Origin: Dactylis glomerata
Lineage: Eukaryota; Streptophyta; Magnoliopsida; Poales; Poaceae
Length of the DNA stretch: 64,000 nt
Assembly (NCBI GenBank): GCA_007115705.1
Contig: QXEO01000549.1
Coordinates: forward strand, 1,663,512 to 1,727,511
Direction: 5' to 3'
The notes beneath the pieces were generated by a model that was given only the letters and a program-made list of their open reading frames with translations, had not been told where the DNA came from and ran no database searches. Position 1 is the stretch's first letter; each line of letters starts with the position of its first letter. The position numbers and the translations under genes are program-made. Of this stretch, positions 11,347 to 22,988 are shown piece after piece.

Positions 11347-14300
11347 ATGCCTAGTCCTAGAGAATACCCTCTGGTCCTAAATCCCGTCATGTGTTCTGAT
11401 ACGCACACATGCCGGTTCTCCCGCGTGCTCATCGATGGCGGCAGCAACATCAACCTTCTTTACCGAAGCTCAATGGAGAAGCTAGGCATCCCGCTTGCTC
11501 AGCTGAAACCGAGCCGGCTCACCTTCCACGGCATCGTGCCTGGGTATTCGTGCACCCCTATGGGCAGGGTGCGGCTGGAGGTTCTCTTTGGGAAGAAAGG
11601 TAACAGCCGTCGTGAGCCCATCTGGTTTGAGGTGGTGGACATCAGCAGTCCTTACCATGCACTGCTTGGCCGTCCAGCCCTGGCCAAGTTCATGGCGGTG
11701 CCACACTACGCCTATCTCAAGATGAAGCTCCCAGGTCCCAGAGGCGTGATCACAGTCTCGGGATGCTTCAAGAAGTCGCTAGCATGCGCCAAGGAAACCT
11801 CGCAGCTGGTAGAGGCGTTGGTCATCGCCGAGGAGAAGCGGCAACTCCTCCATCGCGTGGAGCTAACCCAGCAAGATGTGCTGGCTCGCCAGTCACCGGT
11901 GGAGCAGTTCAAGAAGATCCTGTTGGACGAGAGCGATCCCTCCAAGTTCATTATCATCGGCACCAGCCTCTTTGCTAAATTGGAAAGCGAGCTCACCAGC
12001 TTCCTCTGTGAGAATCGGGACATCTTTGCATGGTCTCCAAAGGACATGCCAGGTGTGCAGAGGGAGCTGGCTGAGCACTCACTCCATGTCCGGCCGGATG
12101 CCAAGCCGGTCAAGCAGCCGCTACGACACTTCGCAGAAGATAAAAGGAAAGGCATTGGTGAAGAGATCGCCCGGCTCCTCACAGCCGGCTTCATCATGGA
12201 GGTATTTTACCCTTACTGGTTGGCGAACCTAGTCTTGGTCCTGAAGAAGAACAACACTTGGCGCATGTGACCTGCTGTCTTTCCTGGACAAGGCTCAACT
12301 AGGCTTGCCCCAACGACCCCTTCGCGCTACCGCGTATCGACTAGGTGATCGACTCCACAGCCGGTTGTGACCTGCTGTCTTTCATGGACGCCTATTCAAG
12401 CTATCACCAGATCCCGCTCTACCAGCCGGATCAGATCAAGACATCCTTCATCATCCCGTATGGAGCCTACTGCTACATCACCATGCCATTTGGCTTGAAG
12501 AATGCTAGAGCAACCTACCAGCGAACCATGCAGCGATGTCTGCAAGGGCAGATTGGGCAAAATGTGCATGCCTACATGGATGATGTGGTGGTGAAGACCA
12601 AGCAGAGCAGCATGCTCCTGGACGATCTCAAGGAGACCTTCACCAACCTGCGGCGCTATCGCATGAAGCTTAATCCCGAGAAGTGTACCTTTGGTGTGCC
12701 GGCTGGACAGCTCCTAGGTTATATCGTTTCCCAGCGTGGGATCGAGGCTAACCCCTCAAAGATAAAAGCCATCGAGGCCCTGGAGCCACCCACCCAGCTC
12801 AGGGACGTGCAGAAGTTTGTCGGTTGTCTGGCCTCGCTCAGTCGATTTGTCAGCCGGCTAGGAGAGAAAGCCATGCCGCTGTACCAGCTGATGAAGAAGA
12901 CGGACCATTTCGTTTGGTCCCAGTGCGCAGATGAGGCCTTCAACGACCTCAAGCGAGCCCTGTCTACTGCTCCGATCTTAGCAGCGCCGGCGGGAACCAA
13001 TGCGGCTCTACATTGCAGCTACTCCGCGAGTCGTTCGCATTGTGATCATGGTGGAGCGCACAGAGGAAGGCAAGGAGCTGCCAGTTCAGCGCCCGGTGTA
13101 CTACCTGAGTGAGGGGCTCACTCTATCCAAGCAAAACTACCCGCACTACCAGAAGGTCACGTATGGCGTGTACATGGCGGCCAGGAAGCTGAAGCATTAC
13201 TTCGAGGAGCACCCCATCACAGTGGTGAGCACCACTCTGCTCTCGGAGATCATAGGGTGCAAAGATGTAACCGGCAGAGTGGCGAAATGGGCGATTGAGC
13301 TAGCGGCTCACACCATTCAGTACAAGCCTAGGACGACGATCAAGTCTCAGATCATAGCGGATTTCTTCGCTGACTGGGGAGAGCACCAGTACTTGCCACC
13401 GGCTCCAGACTCAACATACTGGCGCATGAACTTCGATGGCTCCAAGATGCTCGGGGGCTTGGGAGCCGGCGTCGTCTTCACCTCTCCCAAGGGGCACAAG
13501 CTGCAGTATGTGCTGCAGATCCACTTTCGCGTGTCGAACAATGTCGCTGAATACGAGGCCCTGGTGCATGGGCTCAAGCTGGCCAAAGAGATTGGCATTC
13601 GAAGGATCCTATGCTTTGGAGACTCCGACCTGGTGGTGCACCAGGTCTCGGGGGAATGGGACGCCAAGGACGCCAACATGGCCTCCTATCGCTTCTACGT
13701 GCAGCAGCTCTGCGGATTCTTTGAGGGTTGCGAGTTCCATCACGTCCCCAGAGCAAACAATGACGAGGCGGACCAGCTGTCCAAGATCGGCTCCACCAAG
13801 CAGGACATCCCAGCTGGGGTGCCGTTGGAGATCATCCGCAAGCCATCCATCAAGCCCTCGCTGGAATCCGGCTCCATCTTCATGCAAGAAGACCCTGCTC
13901 CGGCTCAGATGCCGCCACCGGACCTGAGGGCTGCGGCCTCGGAGCTGAAGGAAGCAGCCGGCCAGCTCAGCACGGCCAGCTCGACAAAGGACTCGGGGGC
14001 TGCCGTCTCCTGGCCGACCCCCACAGCTGGCCAACCAGACGAAGCCGGCACGTCAATGGACCCGGGAGCTGCTGACCCCCTGGTCGCCAGTGTTTTCCAC
14101 ATACGGGAGATACCATCCTAGGCGGAGCCATTCTTCAACTACCTCATCACTGGGGACTTGCCAAAAGACGAAGCAGAAGCCAGGCAACTTCAACGTCGTG
14201 CGCAAGCATACACCATCATCAACAGCGAGCTATACAAGTGCAGCATGTCAGGGGTCTTCCAGAAGTGCATCGAGTCGAAAGAGGGACTAGAGCTGCTGAG

Positions 14301-15429
14301 AGAGATACATCAAGGGGAATGCGGGCATCACGCATCCTCTAGAGCCTTGGTGGCTAAGGCCTTCCGCCACGGTTTCTACTGGCCGACGACCCTGCGGGAC
14401 GGAGATCAACTGGTGAAGCATTGCAATGGCTGCCAACGCTTCTCCAAGCATCGGAACACCCCAGCGGCGGCCCTCAAGACTATCCCGCTCACCTGGCCAT
14501 TTGCTGTCTGGGGTCTGGACATGGTGGGACCATTCAAAACAGCGCCCGGGGGCTTGACGCATCTGCTGGTTGCAGTAGACAAGTTCACCAAGTGGATCGA
14601 AGCAAAGCGAATCAAAAAACTTGATGGCTCGTCCACCATCAAATTCTTCAACAAGATCATCATGAGATACGGAGTCCCCCACAATATTATCACTGACAAT
14701 GGGACAAATTTTGCAAAAGGAGTCTTCGCATAGTACTGCGGCCAGAAGGGCATCTGGCTGGACCTGGCGTCAGTGGCACATCCTCAGTCAAATGGGCAAG
14801 TGGAGAAGGCAAATGGGCTGATCCTAGCAGGTATCAAACCAAGGTTGGTCGAACCTCTCGAGCGTTCAGCCGGCTGCTGGGTTGAAGAGCTACCCTTAGT
14901 GCTCTGGAGTTTGTGTACCACTCCTAATCATTCTGTCGGCTTCACTCCTTTCTTCCTGGTGTACGGAGCAGAAGTAGTGTTGCCCACCGACATCGAATTC
15001 AATGTGCCTAGAGTGGTCCAGTACACGGAGAAGCAAGCAAAAGAAGCTCGTGAAGATGGCATCGACCTCCTCGAGGAGGCACAAGAGCAGGCCTTGGCCA
15101 GATCAGTGCTCTATCAGCAGCTGCTGCGATGATACCACATCCGGAAGATCCGTCCACTCGCGTTTCGTGAAGGAGATCTCGTACTCCGGCTGGTCCAAAA
15201 CACCAAAGGCATGCACAAGCTGTCCTCTCCCTGGGAGGGACCGTTCATTGTTAGCGAGGTGCTAGGCAATGGGGCATACTACCTCATCGACGCACAAGAG
15301 CCAAGGAAGAACAAGGCAGATAATTCTGACAAGGAGACGGAGCGTCCCTGGAATGTCAATCTCCTAAGACCTTTCTTCTGTTATGGCAAAAGCTTGTACC
15401 CCGAAAACTTGTCAATGAATAAAGGATAA
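11347..15429 (+). pseudogene. pol: Element C1 Pol (PR-RT-RH-aRH-IN), disrupted
   Basis: Domains in order: aspartic protease (VLIDGGSNINLLY near 11428), RT from about 12050 with an intact YMDD at 12573-12584, degenerate first RNase H after a frame change near 13000, archaeal-type RNase H at about 13420-13800 (NFDGSK, AEYEALVHG, GDSDLVVHQV, NNDEADQLS), then integrase. Integrase has an HHCC zinc domain (about 14290-14440), a D-D-E core (GLDMVG, ITDNGTNF, QVEKANG) and a C-terminal WEGPF segment ending near 15396. Breaks: TGA at 12268, a TAG near 12342, the frameshift near 13000, TAG at 14119, TAG at 14731 and TGA at 15130. The first break sits in a patch copied from about 100 bp downstream. Confidence 0.85.
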
Positions 15430-16773
15430 CGGAATGGCTAGTTACGGCCGGCTCCGAGAAAAACACTTCGTGTATGTTTTGCTTCTTGCGTTATTCACTT
15501 GACCGGTAGTCGGCTCCGGGCACCGAGCCACAGCCGGCTGCCCTAGAAATGATCGAACTCCCGCTAGCCGGATGAGTACTACGTATGGAGCAGGTCTCGA
15601 GCCCAACCTCCATCCTCCGGCTCCGCTTAGCCAGTTGGATAGGAGCCGGCAGGCCACATATGAAGGAAAGCCGCAGGGAAAACCCGTAGACGATAAAAGA
15701 GTCACTCAACTAAGCGTTGAAGGTAGTGCTCATTGACCATACGCCGGCTAGCTCAAGCCGGGTGCCCAACAGACCAAAGTACTACTTCTCACCCCGCGGC
15801 ACGCTCCCACCCTAGGCCGGCATTTGGCTGCCGGCCCAAGGGAGATAAACCGGCACCAGGCTGCCGGTTGGGGGTAGAAGGGCCGAAGGGTGGGGAGATT
15901 AAGGAAAAAGTTGAGGGAACCTGGCTAAGGCAGGCCAGCAAGTGGTCGATGATCATGGTTTTCAATGTTTAGGCTGAGTAGCCACGTGAAAGAGGTTCAA
16001 AGCTAGAGCTGCCTCACGTGACGTCGGCATCGTATTTGAACAAGCTAGTTTTAAGCCAGCTGTCATTCCAGCTGCCCCAAAACTCGGGGGCTAGGGGGAA
16101 AGGGAATTGGCCCTTAGAAACGGGCTGGCTCTAATCCTCCGCCGGCTGTCCGATCAGTCAGCGCTGCGACATGACCAGCAAAAGGGCATCGAAATCGAAA
16201 TCTGGCGTTCGCGAAGAAATGGCTAAGGCCAGTGGCTCAGAGGTTCATCCCGGCTGCGACAAGGTTCACGTGAAGGTTCGAGAAGGAGAGACATGCCGGC
16301 TCCGGTCTCGCCCGAGCTGGCACAGGACGCGTTTTCTATTCCTATCTCCTCAAGCTGGCGCTCGCCCGTACCTTCCAAAGCCAGCTAGTAGAGGCATTCA
16401 CCCTCCACGCGGAAGCCGGATGGACTCGCCAGGAATGTCTCATTGGGTTCGCGGCCATCTTAGACCCTACCTACAGGCATACGTAGCGACGGACCTGGCG
16501 CAAGAAGAGTCCTAATCGTGAAATCATCATCGCGCTCTGATAGAAGCAGAAGACATTCATACAAGAAGGAAGCAGAGCAAGTTTTTACAATGACACAATG
16601 AATGAGATTTGCAGAGAATTAAAAGTTCTTAACATAAAGCCAGGGATTACACAAAGAAGGCCATGCTAAGGGCTGATGCAACAAAAGGTGCTCCCCCGCC
16701 CTAAGCTCCAGGGGTCTTCCGCTGACGAGGCCATCGTCAAGGAAGGAGCTTTGGGGGCGCCTGCCATTCACGG
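15430..16773 (+). other. Element C1 noncoding 3' region rich in GCCGGC
   Basis: No coding sequence recognised. The palindrome GCCGGC and close relatives (AGCCGGCT, GCCGGAT) recur many times here and, less densely, in the LTR. The sequence from about 16,612 (GATTTGCAGAGAATTAAAAG) onward is the part retained in every array unit. Confidence 0.7.
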
Positions 16774-17588
16774 CTAGGGGGAGTAGGCACGGGCACAGCC
16801 AGAAGTGTCGACGATGCGGGTGCAGAGGTAGGGCGACCCGACGCGGCGGGTGAAGATGAGGGACCAGCCCACCTTCAGGTCTTAGTGCTTGAAGAACTTC
16901 GCCCAGCCGTCGGTGAGGTAGCTGTTCCCCTGGTCGTCGTGGAGGATCTCGGTGGGGTACAGTGGCTGGCCACCACTGCCCTCCTCCACCATGGCATGCG
17001 TAAAGGGATGCTCTCCCAGGGTATCGACGAACCGGAAAGGGAGCGGCAGGCGCACCTCACTCCCGGCCCAGAGATGGGCCACGAAAGTGGTGAACCCATG
17101 CGCCGAGGTGTACGCGAGCCGCTGTCGCCCTGGCGGATGCTAGGGCTTGTAAACAGCGGTGGTGGCGCCGCTAGTGGAGCCACTGGTGCCTGCGCCAGCG
17201 AAGCCAGGGGAGCCGCCCTGACCGAAATCGTGGCACCGACGATGGCGGCCGCTGCCTCAAGGGGGGTCACGGTGAGGCCGGTGGCAGTGGCCGCTTCAGC
17301 GGGAGCCGCGGCAGTGGCGACGATAGCGACGACCGCTCCAGCGGGGGCCATAACAATGGCGGTAGAGGGAACCGCCCCAGCGGACTCCGCGGCGGCCGCG
17401 GCCGCGAGCGCCGCCAGAGTCCTCTTGTTGGGGCTCCCCGGAGGGTAGCCGCGCTTGTGGGGAACCGGCAGCATCGCTGCCGGGTCCTTCGGCTTGTTCC
17501 TGCTTTCGAGCGGGCGGCCGCGCTTGCACCCGCTCGATCCGTCAGGCCCTCCGGCCACAGCTCCACTGAGGACTCCCATCGACGACAT
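16774..17588 (-). pseudogene. Antisense accessory gene: AT-hook/B3-like protein, frameshifted
   Basis: Starts at ACCATGTCGTCG (17588), with a CT-rich leader upstream. The N-terminus holds AT-hook motifs: KRGRPLESRNK around residues 22-32 (core GRP intact) and KRGYPPGSPNKRT around 45-57 (core changed to GYP). A long alanine-rich linker follows. The B3-like C-terminal part (SEVRLPLPFRFVDTLGE, SYLTDGWAKFF) lies in another frame, so a frameshift separates the halves. A stop ends the B3 part after WAKFFKH, earlier than in the sister copies. It lies antisense to gag-pol, in the 3' region. AT-hooks bind the minor groove of AT-rich DNA, and plant B3 domains bind DNA in the major groove. A role in targeting or silencing escape is only a guess. 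Confidence 0.65.
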
Positions 17589-17686
17589 GGTGGGGAAGGA
17601 GATGGGCTGGAGAGGAGAAGGAACCGCTCGGCGAATAAGGTGAAGGCGCTCTGGAATGGGGAAAAACTCCTCGAGAGCTCCGAGAC

Positions 17687-17692
17687 TTTAAA
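17687..17692 (-). promoter_or_regulatory. TATA-like box of the C1 accessory gene
   Basis: TTTAAAG on the minus strand, about 100 bp before the accessory ATG, followed by a CT-rich stretch (CTTCTCCTCTCCAGCC) like a plant 5' UTR. The same layout recurs before each sister copy. Confidence 0.45.
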
Positions 17693-18134
17693 GGAAGGTG
17701 GGGTGTGAAAAGCCGAGCCGGTTTAATGCGAGTAGATGGGCAGATCAGACACGTGGCGTTTTGATTAGACATATCAATGACGTCAGCCATGCCCTGCCGC
17801 ATGACGTTCCACAGAATCATTACAGAGACCGAAGAGTCCAAGTGACGGGACATAACACTGCGGCACTGTGCCGGCCGCAGCGTGGGTTCAGAACCTGAAG
17901 CGGCCCAAGTTCCGAGGGGCCAGGAACCGGCTGGTGACGGCGAAGCAGCTCACAGCCGGATCGGTCCCGGAGCCGGCACGTCCCGAGACGGCCAGTGACA
18001 CTCCGCGAGACTTGACCTCAAGATCGACGACTTCCGAGCCGGACGAGGAATCCTGGGACTTCGACGGAAACGTGCTGACTTCAGCGAGGAATAGAACCCG
18101 CCGAAGCCCCATTCTGACCCATGAGACTTCGCCA

Positions 18135-18148
18135 GTTTCGGGGGCTAG
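18135..18148 (+). promoter_or_regulatory. Polypurine tract, element C1
   Basis: CGGGGGCTAG immediately precedes the 3' LTR start TGTCGTGG. The equivalent tract precedes every full LTR of the family (for example before 20900, 36870 and 46233). Confidence 0.65.
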
Positions 18149-18901
18149 TGTCGTGGGGATGACTTCCAGGGTATGCCAAGGGCAGCGCTGTCTGCCAGCT
18201 GGCGTCCCAGGAATCTCCACGGGACTAACTCCAGAAGGCCGACTCTGTCCAAAGGGCCAGCTGCGCCAGCAGCCGGCTGGCGAATCCATCGACGAGAGCC
18301 AGAGCCGGCGAAGACGACAAGACCCCTCCAACGGCTGCTTCGCCAAAAGTGGCCTGGCCCCGACAAGATCGACAGAGGCGAGGGACGGGCATGACGCAAG
18401 CCACGTCCAGACTCTACCAACCAGCGAGCAGGAGCCTTCCCCACGAAAAGATCCGAGGGAAAAGGGAGAGCATATGCCTCAAAGATGTCGGTCCAAGGGG
18501 GAAAAGGCACTTTATAAAGTTGCCACCGTCAGACAAGGAGTCAGAGGCCAGAGGATCACGCCAAGGACGCAGCCACGGAGGAGCCGGCAGCCGGGCAGCC
18601 GGCCACCTAACCTGTAACCAGACCCCCGCCTATATGAGGGGGTCTAGACCCTTAGACTAGGGAGATCCGATCCTTCTTCTTCCTCCTCTAGACCGAACAG
18701 CTCGAGGAGCGTTGCAACCACTGTGAAGATAATAACAAACAAGGCAGGAAGTAGGGGTGTTACCTCCGGCGTGGAGGGCCCTGAACCTGGGTAAACCATG
18801 GTGTCCTAGTTACACAATCTCGAGCAGGACCCATCGTCGCACACCATCGAGCCCCTTCGTTAAGCCATCCCCATGGCTACTGTCACTAAAATCCCACGAC
18901 A
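18149..18901 (+). repeat. Element C1 3' LTR
   Basis: 753 bp with inverted ends TGTCGTGG and CCACGACA. The TATA box at 18631-18637 has changed to TATATGA; sister LTRs read TATATAA. The LTR is followed directly by the spacer fragment that opens the array. Confidence 0.9.
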
Positions 18902-19105
18902 CCATTTCTTGCAGGACTCCTTCCCCTGCAGTCCTGGGAAGCCTGCGGTCTTGCATGCGTAGAAGGAAGCCGCCCCACATACCACTGGGATTGAATCCAC
19001 TGTCTGAGTCTTGAAGTAGACCAGTCAACGAAATAACTCGACGCTAGGCCAGATGCCGAAATACGCCTCGCAGAGAATTGCAAATGTGGCTAAAGTCATT
19101 ATCGC
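18902..19105 (-). pseudogene. Spacer 1: fragment like the gypsy-type transposon domain
   Basis: The minus strand reads TLATFAILCEAYFGIWPSV, then LFR followed by a stop, then VDSIPVVCGAASFYACKTAG and GKESCKKW. This resembles the plant protein domain named putative gypsy type transposon (Pfam Transposase_28), as I recall it. It is bounded by LTR ends on both sides and has no ends of its own. The orientation is the same as that of the accessory genes. Confidence 0.5.
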
Positions 19106-19360
19106 TGTCATGGGGATGACTACTGGGGTAGGCCAAGGGCAGAGCCATCTGCCGGCTGACGTCCCAGGAATCTCCACGGCGTTAAGCCGGAGAGGCTGGC
19201 TCCATCTGAAGTGCTGGCTGCGCCAGCAGTCGCCTGGCGACTTCACCGAGGAGAGCCAGAGCCGGCGACGACGATGAAACTTCTCCAACGGCTGCTTCGC
19301 CAAAAGCAGCCTGGCCCCGACAAGATCGACAGAAGCAGGGACAAGCGTGACGCCAGCCAG
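19106..19360 (+). repeat. Unit 1 5' LTR stub
   Basis: Starts TGTCATGGGGATGAC and breaks off at CGCCAGCCAG, joined to internal sequence starting near GATTTGCAGAG. The rest of the LTR, the primer site, gag and pol are deleted. Confidence 0.85.
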
Positions 19361-19547
19361 TGGATTCAAGATTTGCAGAGAATTAAAAGTTCTTAACATA
19401 AAGCCGGGGATTACACAAAGAAGGCCACGCTAAGGGCCGATGCAACAAAAGGTGCTCCCCCCACCCTAAGCTCCAGGGGTCTTCCGCTGACGAGGCCGTC
19501 ATCAAGGAAGGAGCTTTGGGGGTGCCCGTCGTTCACGGCCAGGGGGA

Positions 19548-20354
19548 TTAGGCGCGGGCGCAGCCAGAGGTGTCGACGACGCAGGTGCAGAGGAAGGGCG
19601 ACCCAATGCGGCGGGTGAAGATGAGGGACCAGCCCACCTTCAGGTCGTAGTCCTTGAAGAACTTCGCCCAGCCGTTGGTGAGGTAGCTCTTCCCCTAGTC
19701 ATCGTGGAGGATCTCGGCGGGGTACAGTGGCTGGCCGCAACTGCCCTCCTCCACCATGGCGCGCGTCAGGGGATGCTCTCCCAGGGTATCGACAAACCGG
19801 AAGGGGAGCGGCAGGCGCACCTCACTCCCGGCCCGGAGATGGGCAACGAAAGTGGTGAACCCATGCTCCGAGGTGTATGAGAGCCGCTGTCGCCCTGGCG
19901 GACGCCGGGGCTTGTAAACAGCGGCGGCGGCACCGCTAGTCGAGCCGCCGGCGCTTGCACCGGCGAAGCCAGGGGGAGCCGCCCCAACCGAAATCGCGGC
20001 ACCGACGATGGCGGTCGCTGCCTCAAGGGGGGTCACGGCGAGGCCAGCGGTGGTGGCCGCTTCAGCGGGAGCCGCGGCAGCGGCGACAGCGGTGATGACC
20101 GCTCCAGCGGGGGCCATAACGATGGCGGTAGAGGGAACCGCCCCAGCGGACTCCGCGATGGCCGCGGCTGCGAGCGCCGCCAGAGTCCTCTTGTTGCGGC
20201 TCCCTGGAGGGCGGCCGCTTTTGCGGGGAACCGGTGGCGTCGCCGCCGGGTCCTTCGCCTTTTTCCTGCTTCCGAGCGGGCGGCCGCGCTTGCGCCCGCT
20301 CGATCCGTCAGGCCCTCCGGCCACAGCTCCACTGAGAACTCCCATCGACGACAT
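19548..20354 (-). pseudogene. Unit 1 accessory gene, AT-hook/B3-like, one internal stop
   Basis: Best-preserved AT-hook region of the array: KRGRPLGSRKK and KSGRPPGSRNKRT, both with an intact GRP core. An alanine-rich linker follows, then the B3-like part (FTTFVAHLRAGSEVRLPLPF, GQPLYPAEILHDD). A single TAG at 19695 interrupts it after residue 219; the frame then continues with SYLTNGWAKFFKDYDLKVGW to a stop at 19548. No frameshift is evident. The start and leader are as in C1. Confidence 0.65.
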
Positions 20355-20899
20355 GGTGGGGAAGGAGATGGGCTGGAGAGGAGAAGGAACCGCTCAGCGA
20401 AGAAGGTGAAGGCGCTCTAGAATGGGGAAAAACCCCTCGAGAGCTCCGAGACTTTAAATGAAGGCGGGGTGTGAAAAGCCGAGCCGGTTTAATGCGAGTA
20501 GATGGGCAGATCAGATGTGTGGCGTTTTGATTAGACATATCACTGACGTCAGCCACGCCTTGCCGCATGACGTTCCATGGAATCATTACAGAGACCGAAG
20601 AGTCCAAGCGACGGGACATAACACTGCAGCACTGTGTCGGCCGCAGCGTGGGTTCAGAACCCGAAGCGGCCCAAGTTCCGAGGGGTCGGGCACCGGCTGG
20701 TGACGGCGGAGCAGCTCATAGCCGGATCGGTCCCGAAGACGGCCGGTGACACTACGCGAGACTTGACCTCAAGATCGATGACTTCTGAGCTGGATGAGGA
20801 ATCCTAGGACTTCGACGGAAACATGCTGACTTTAGCGAGGAATAGAACCCACCAAAGCCCCATGCTGACCCATGAGACTTCGCCAGTTTCGGGGGCTAG

Positions 20900-21651
20900 T
20901 GTCATGGGGATGACTTCTAGGGTATGCCAAGGGCAGCGCTGTCTGCCGGCTAGCGTCCCAAGAATCTCCACAGTGCTAAGTCCAGAAGACCGGCTCTGTC
21001 CAAAGTTCCGGCTGCGCTAGCAGCCGGCTGGCGGATCCATCGAGGAGAGCCAGAGCCGGCGAAGACGACAAGACCCCTCCAACGGCTGCTTCGCCGAAAG
21101 TGGCCTAGCCCCGACAAGATCGACAGAGGCGAGGGATGGGTATAACGCAAGCCACGTCCAGACTCCACCAACCAGCGAGCAAGAGCCTTCCCCACGAAAG
21201 GATCTGAGGCAAAAGGGAGAGCATATGCCTCCAAGATGCCGGTCCAAGGGGGAAAAGGCACTTTATAAAGTTGCCACCGTCAGACAATGAGTCAGAGGCC
21301 AGAGGATCACGCCAAGGACACAGCCGCGGAGGACCCGGTAGCCGGGCAGCCGACCACCTAACCTGTAACCAGACTCCCGCCTATATAAGGGGGTCTGGAC
21401 CCTTAGACTAGGGAGATCCGATCCTTCTTCTTCCTCCTCTAGACCAAACATCTCGAGGAGCGTTGCAACCACTGTGAAGATAATAAGAAACAACGCAGGA
21501 AGTAGGGGTGTTACCTCTGGCATGGAGGGCCCTGAACCTGGGTAAACCGTGGTGTCCTAGTTACACAATCTCGAGCCGGACCCATCGTCGCACACCGTCG
21601 AGCCTCTTCGTTAAGCCATCCCCATGGCTATTGTCACTAAATCCCATGACA
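20900..21651 (+). repeat. Unit 1 full LTR
   Basis: 752 bp, TGTCATGG to CCATGACA, so both ends carry the matching change relative to TGTCGTGG/CCACGACA. TATATAA lies at 21382-21388. Confidence 0.9.
21382..21388 (+). promoter_or_regulatory. TATA box, unit 1 LTR
   Basis: CGCCTATATAAGGGGGTCTGG. Transcription would start near 21410. The same box is at 34546-34552, 37344-37350 and 38388-38394 in the sister LTRs. Confidence 0.6.
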
Positions 21652-21855
21652 CAATTTCTTGCAGGACTCCTTCCCCTGCATTCCTGGGAAGCCCGCGGTC
21701 TTGAGTGCATAGAAGGAAGCCGCCCCACATACCACTGGGATTGAATCCACTGTCTGAGTCTTGAAGTAGATCAGTCACCGAAATAACTCGACGCTAGGCC
21801 AGATGCCCAAATAAGCCTCGCAGAGAGTTGCAAATGCGGCTAAAGTCATCATCGC
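21652..21855 (-). pseudogene. Spacer 2: gypsy-type transposon domain fragment
   Basis: Same fragment and junctions as spacer 1, reading TLAAFATLCEAYLGIWPSV on the minus strand. The identical bounds show it was copied with the unit and did not arise by separate insertions. Confidence 0.5.
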
Positions 21856-22110
21856 TGTCGTGGGGATGACTACTAGGGTAGGCCAAGGGCAGAGCCATCT
21901 GCTGGCTGACGTCCCAGGAATCTCCACGGCATTAAGCCGGAGAGGCTGGCTCCATCTAAAGGGCCGGCTGCGCGAGCAGCCGGCTCGCGACTTCACTGAG
22001 GAGAGCCAGAGCCGGCGAAGACAACGAAACTTCTCCAATGGCTGCTTTGCCAAAAGCAGGCTAGCCCCGACAAGATCGATAGAAGTAGGGACAAGCGTGA
22101 CGCCAGCCAG
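21856..22110 (+). repeat. Unit 2 5' LTR stub
   Basis: TGTCGTGGGGATGACTACTA to CGCCAGCCAG, with the same deletion junction as unit 1. Confidence 0.85.
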
Positions 22111-22294
22111 TGGATTCAATGAACGATATTTTTAGAGAATTAAAAGTTCTTAACATAAAGTCGGGGATTACACAAAGAAGGCCACGCTAAGGGCCGATGC
22201 AACAAAAGGTGCTCCCCTGCCCTAAGCTCCAGGGGTCTTCCGCTGACGAGGCCGTCGTCAAGGAAGGAGCTTTGGGGGCGCCCGCCGTTCACGG

Positions 22295-22988
22295 CTAGGG
22301 GAAGTAGGCGCAGGCACAGCCAGAGGTGTCGACACCACGGGTGCAGAGCAATGGCGACCCGACGCGGCAGGTGAAGATGAGGAACCAGCCCACCTTCAGG
22401 TCGTAGTCCTTGAAGAACTTCGCCCAGCCGTCGATGAGGTAGCTCTTCCCCTGGTCATCTTGGAGGATCTCGATGGGGTACAGTGGCTGGCTGCCAGTGC
22501 CCTCCTCCACCATGGCGCGCGTTAGGGGATGCTCTCCCAGGGTATCGACGAACCAGAAGGGGAGCGGCAGGCACACCTCACTCCCGGCCCGGAGATGGGC
22601 CACGAAAGTGGTGAACCCATGATTCGAGGTGTACAAGAGCCGCTGTCGCCCTGGCGGACGCCGGCGCTTGTAAACAGCGGCGGCGCTAGTCGAGCCGCCG
22701 GCGCCTGCACCGGCGAAGCCAGGGGGAGCCGCCCCGACCAAAACCGCGGCACCGATGATGGCGGCCGCTGCCTCAAGGGGGTCACGATGAGGCCGGCGGC
22801 GGTGGCCGCTTCAGCGGGAGCCGTGGCAGCGGCAACGGCGGTGACAACTGCTCCAGCGGGGGCCGTAACGATGGCGGTAGAGGGAACCGCCCCAGCTGAC
22901 TCCGCGGCGGCCGCGGCCGCGAGCGCATCCAGAGTCCTCTTGTTGCAGCTCCCCGGAGGGTGGCCGCGCTTGCGGGGAACCGGAGTCT
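22295..22988 (-). pseudogene. Unit 2 accessory gene, C-terminal part
   Basis: Holds part of the second AT-hook (KRGHPPGSCNKRT), the alanine-rich linker and the B3-like end (SYLIDGWAKFFKDYDLKVGW), ending at TAG at 22295. There is a frame change near 22770 and element D is inserted at 22988. The N-terminal part resumes at 33429. Confidence 0.65.

Larger units (their letters stand above)
9742..18901 (+). mobile_element. Element C1: Tat-lineage Ty3/gypsy element
   Basis: Plus-strand element with a truncated 5' LTR (9742-10004), gag remnant, pol (protease, RT, RNase H, archaeal-type RNase H, integrase), a long 3' region with an antisense accessory gene, a polypurine tract and a complete 3' LTR (18149-18901). 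A second RNase H between RT and integrase is the known hallmark of the Tat lineage. Pol carries frameshifts and stops, so C1 is not autonomous. Its 5' LTR is cut at the bases just after the TATA box, where element B begins. Confidence 0.85.

Noticed and set aside
16171..16515. 114-codon plus-strand frame in the C1 3' region
   Set aside because: The homologous region of element E is not open in the same frame, and no domain is visible.
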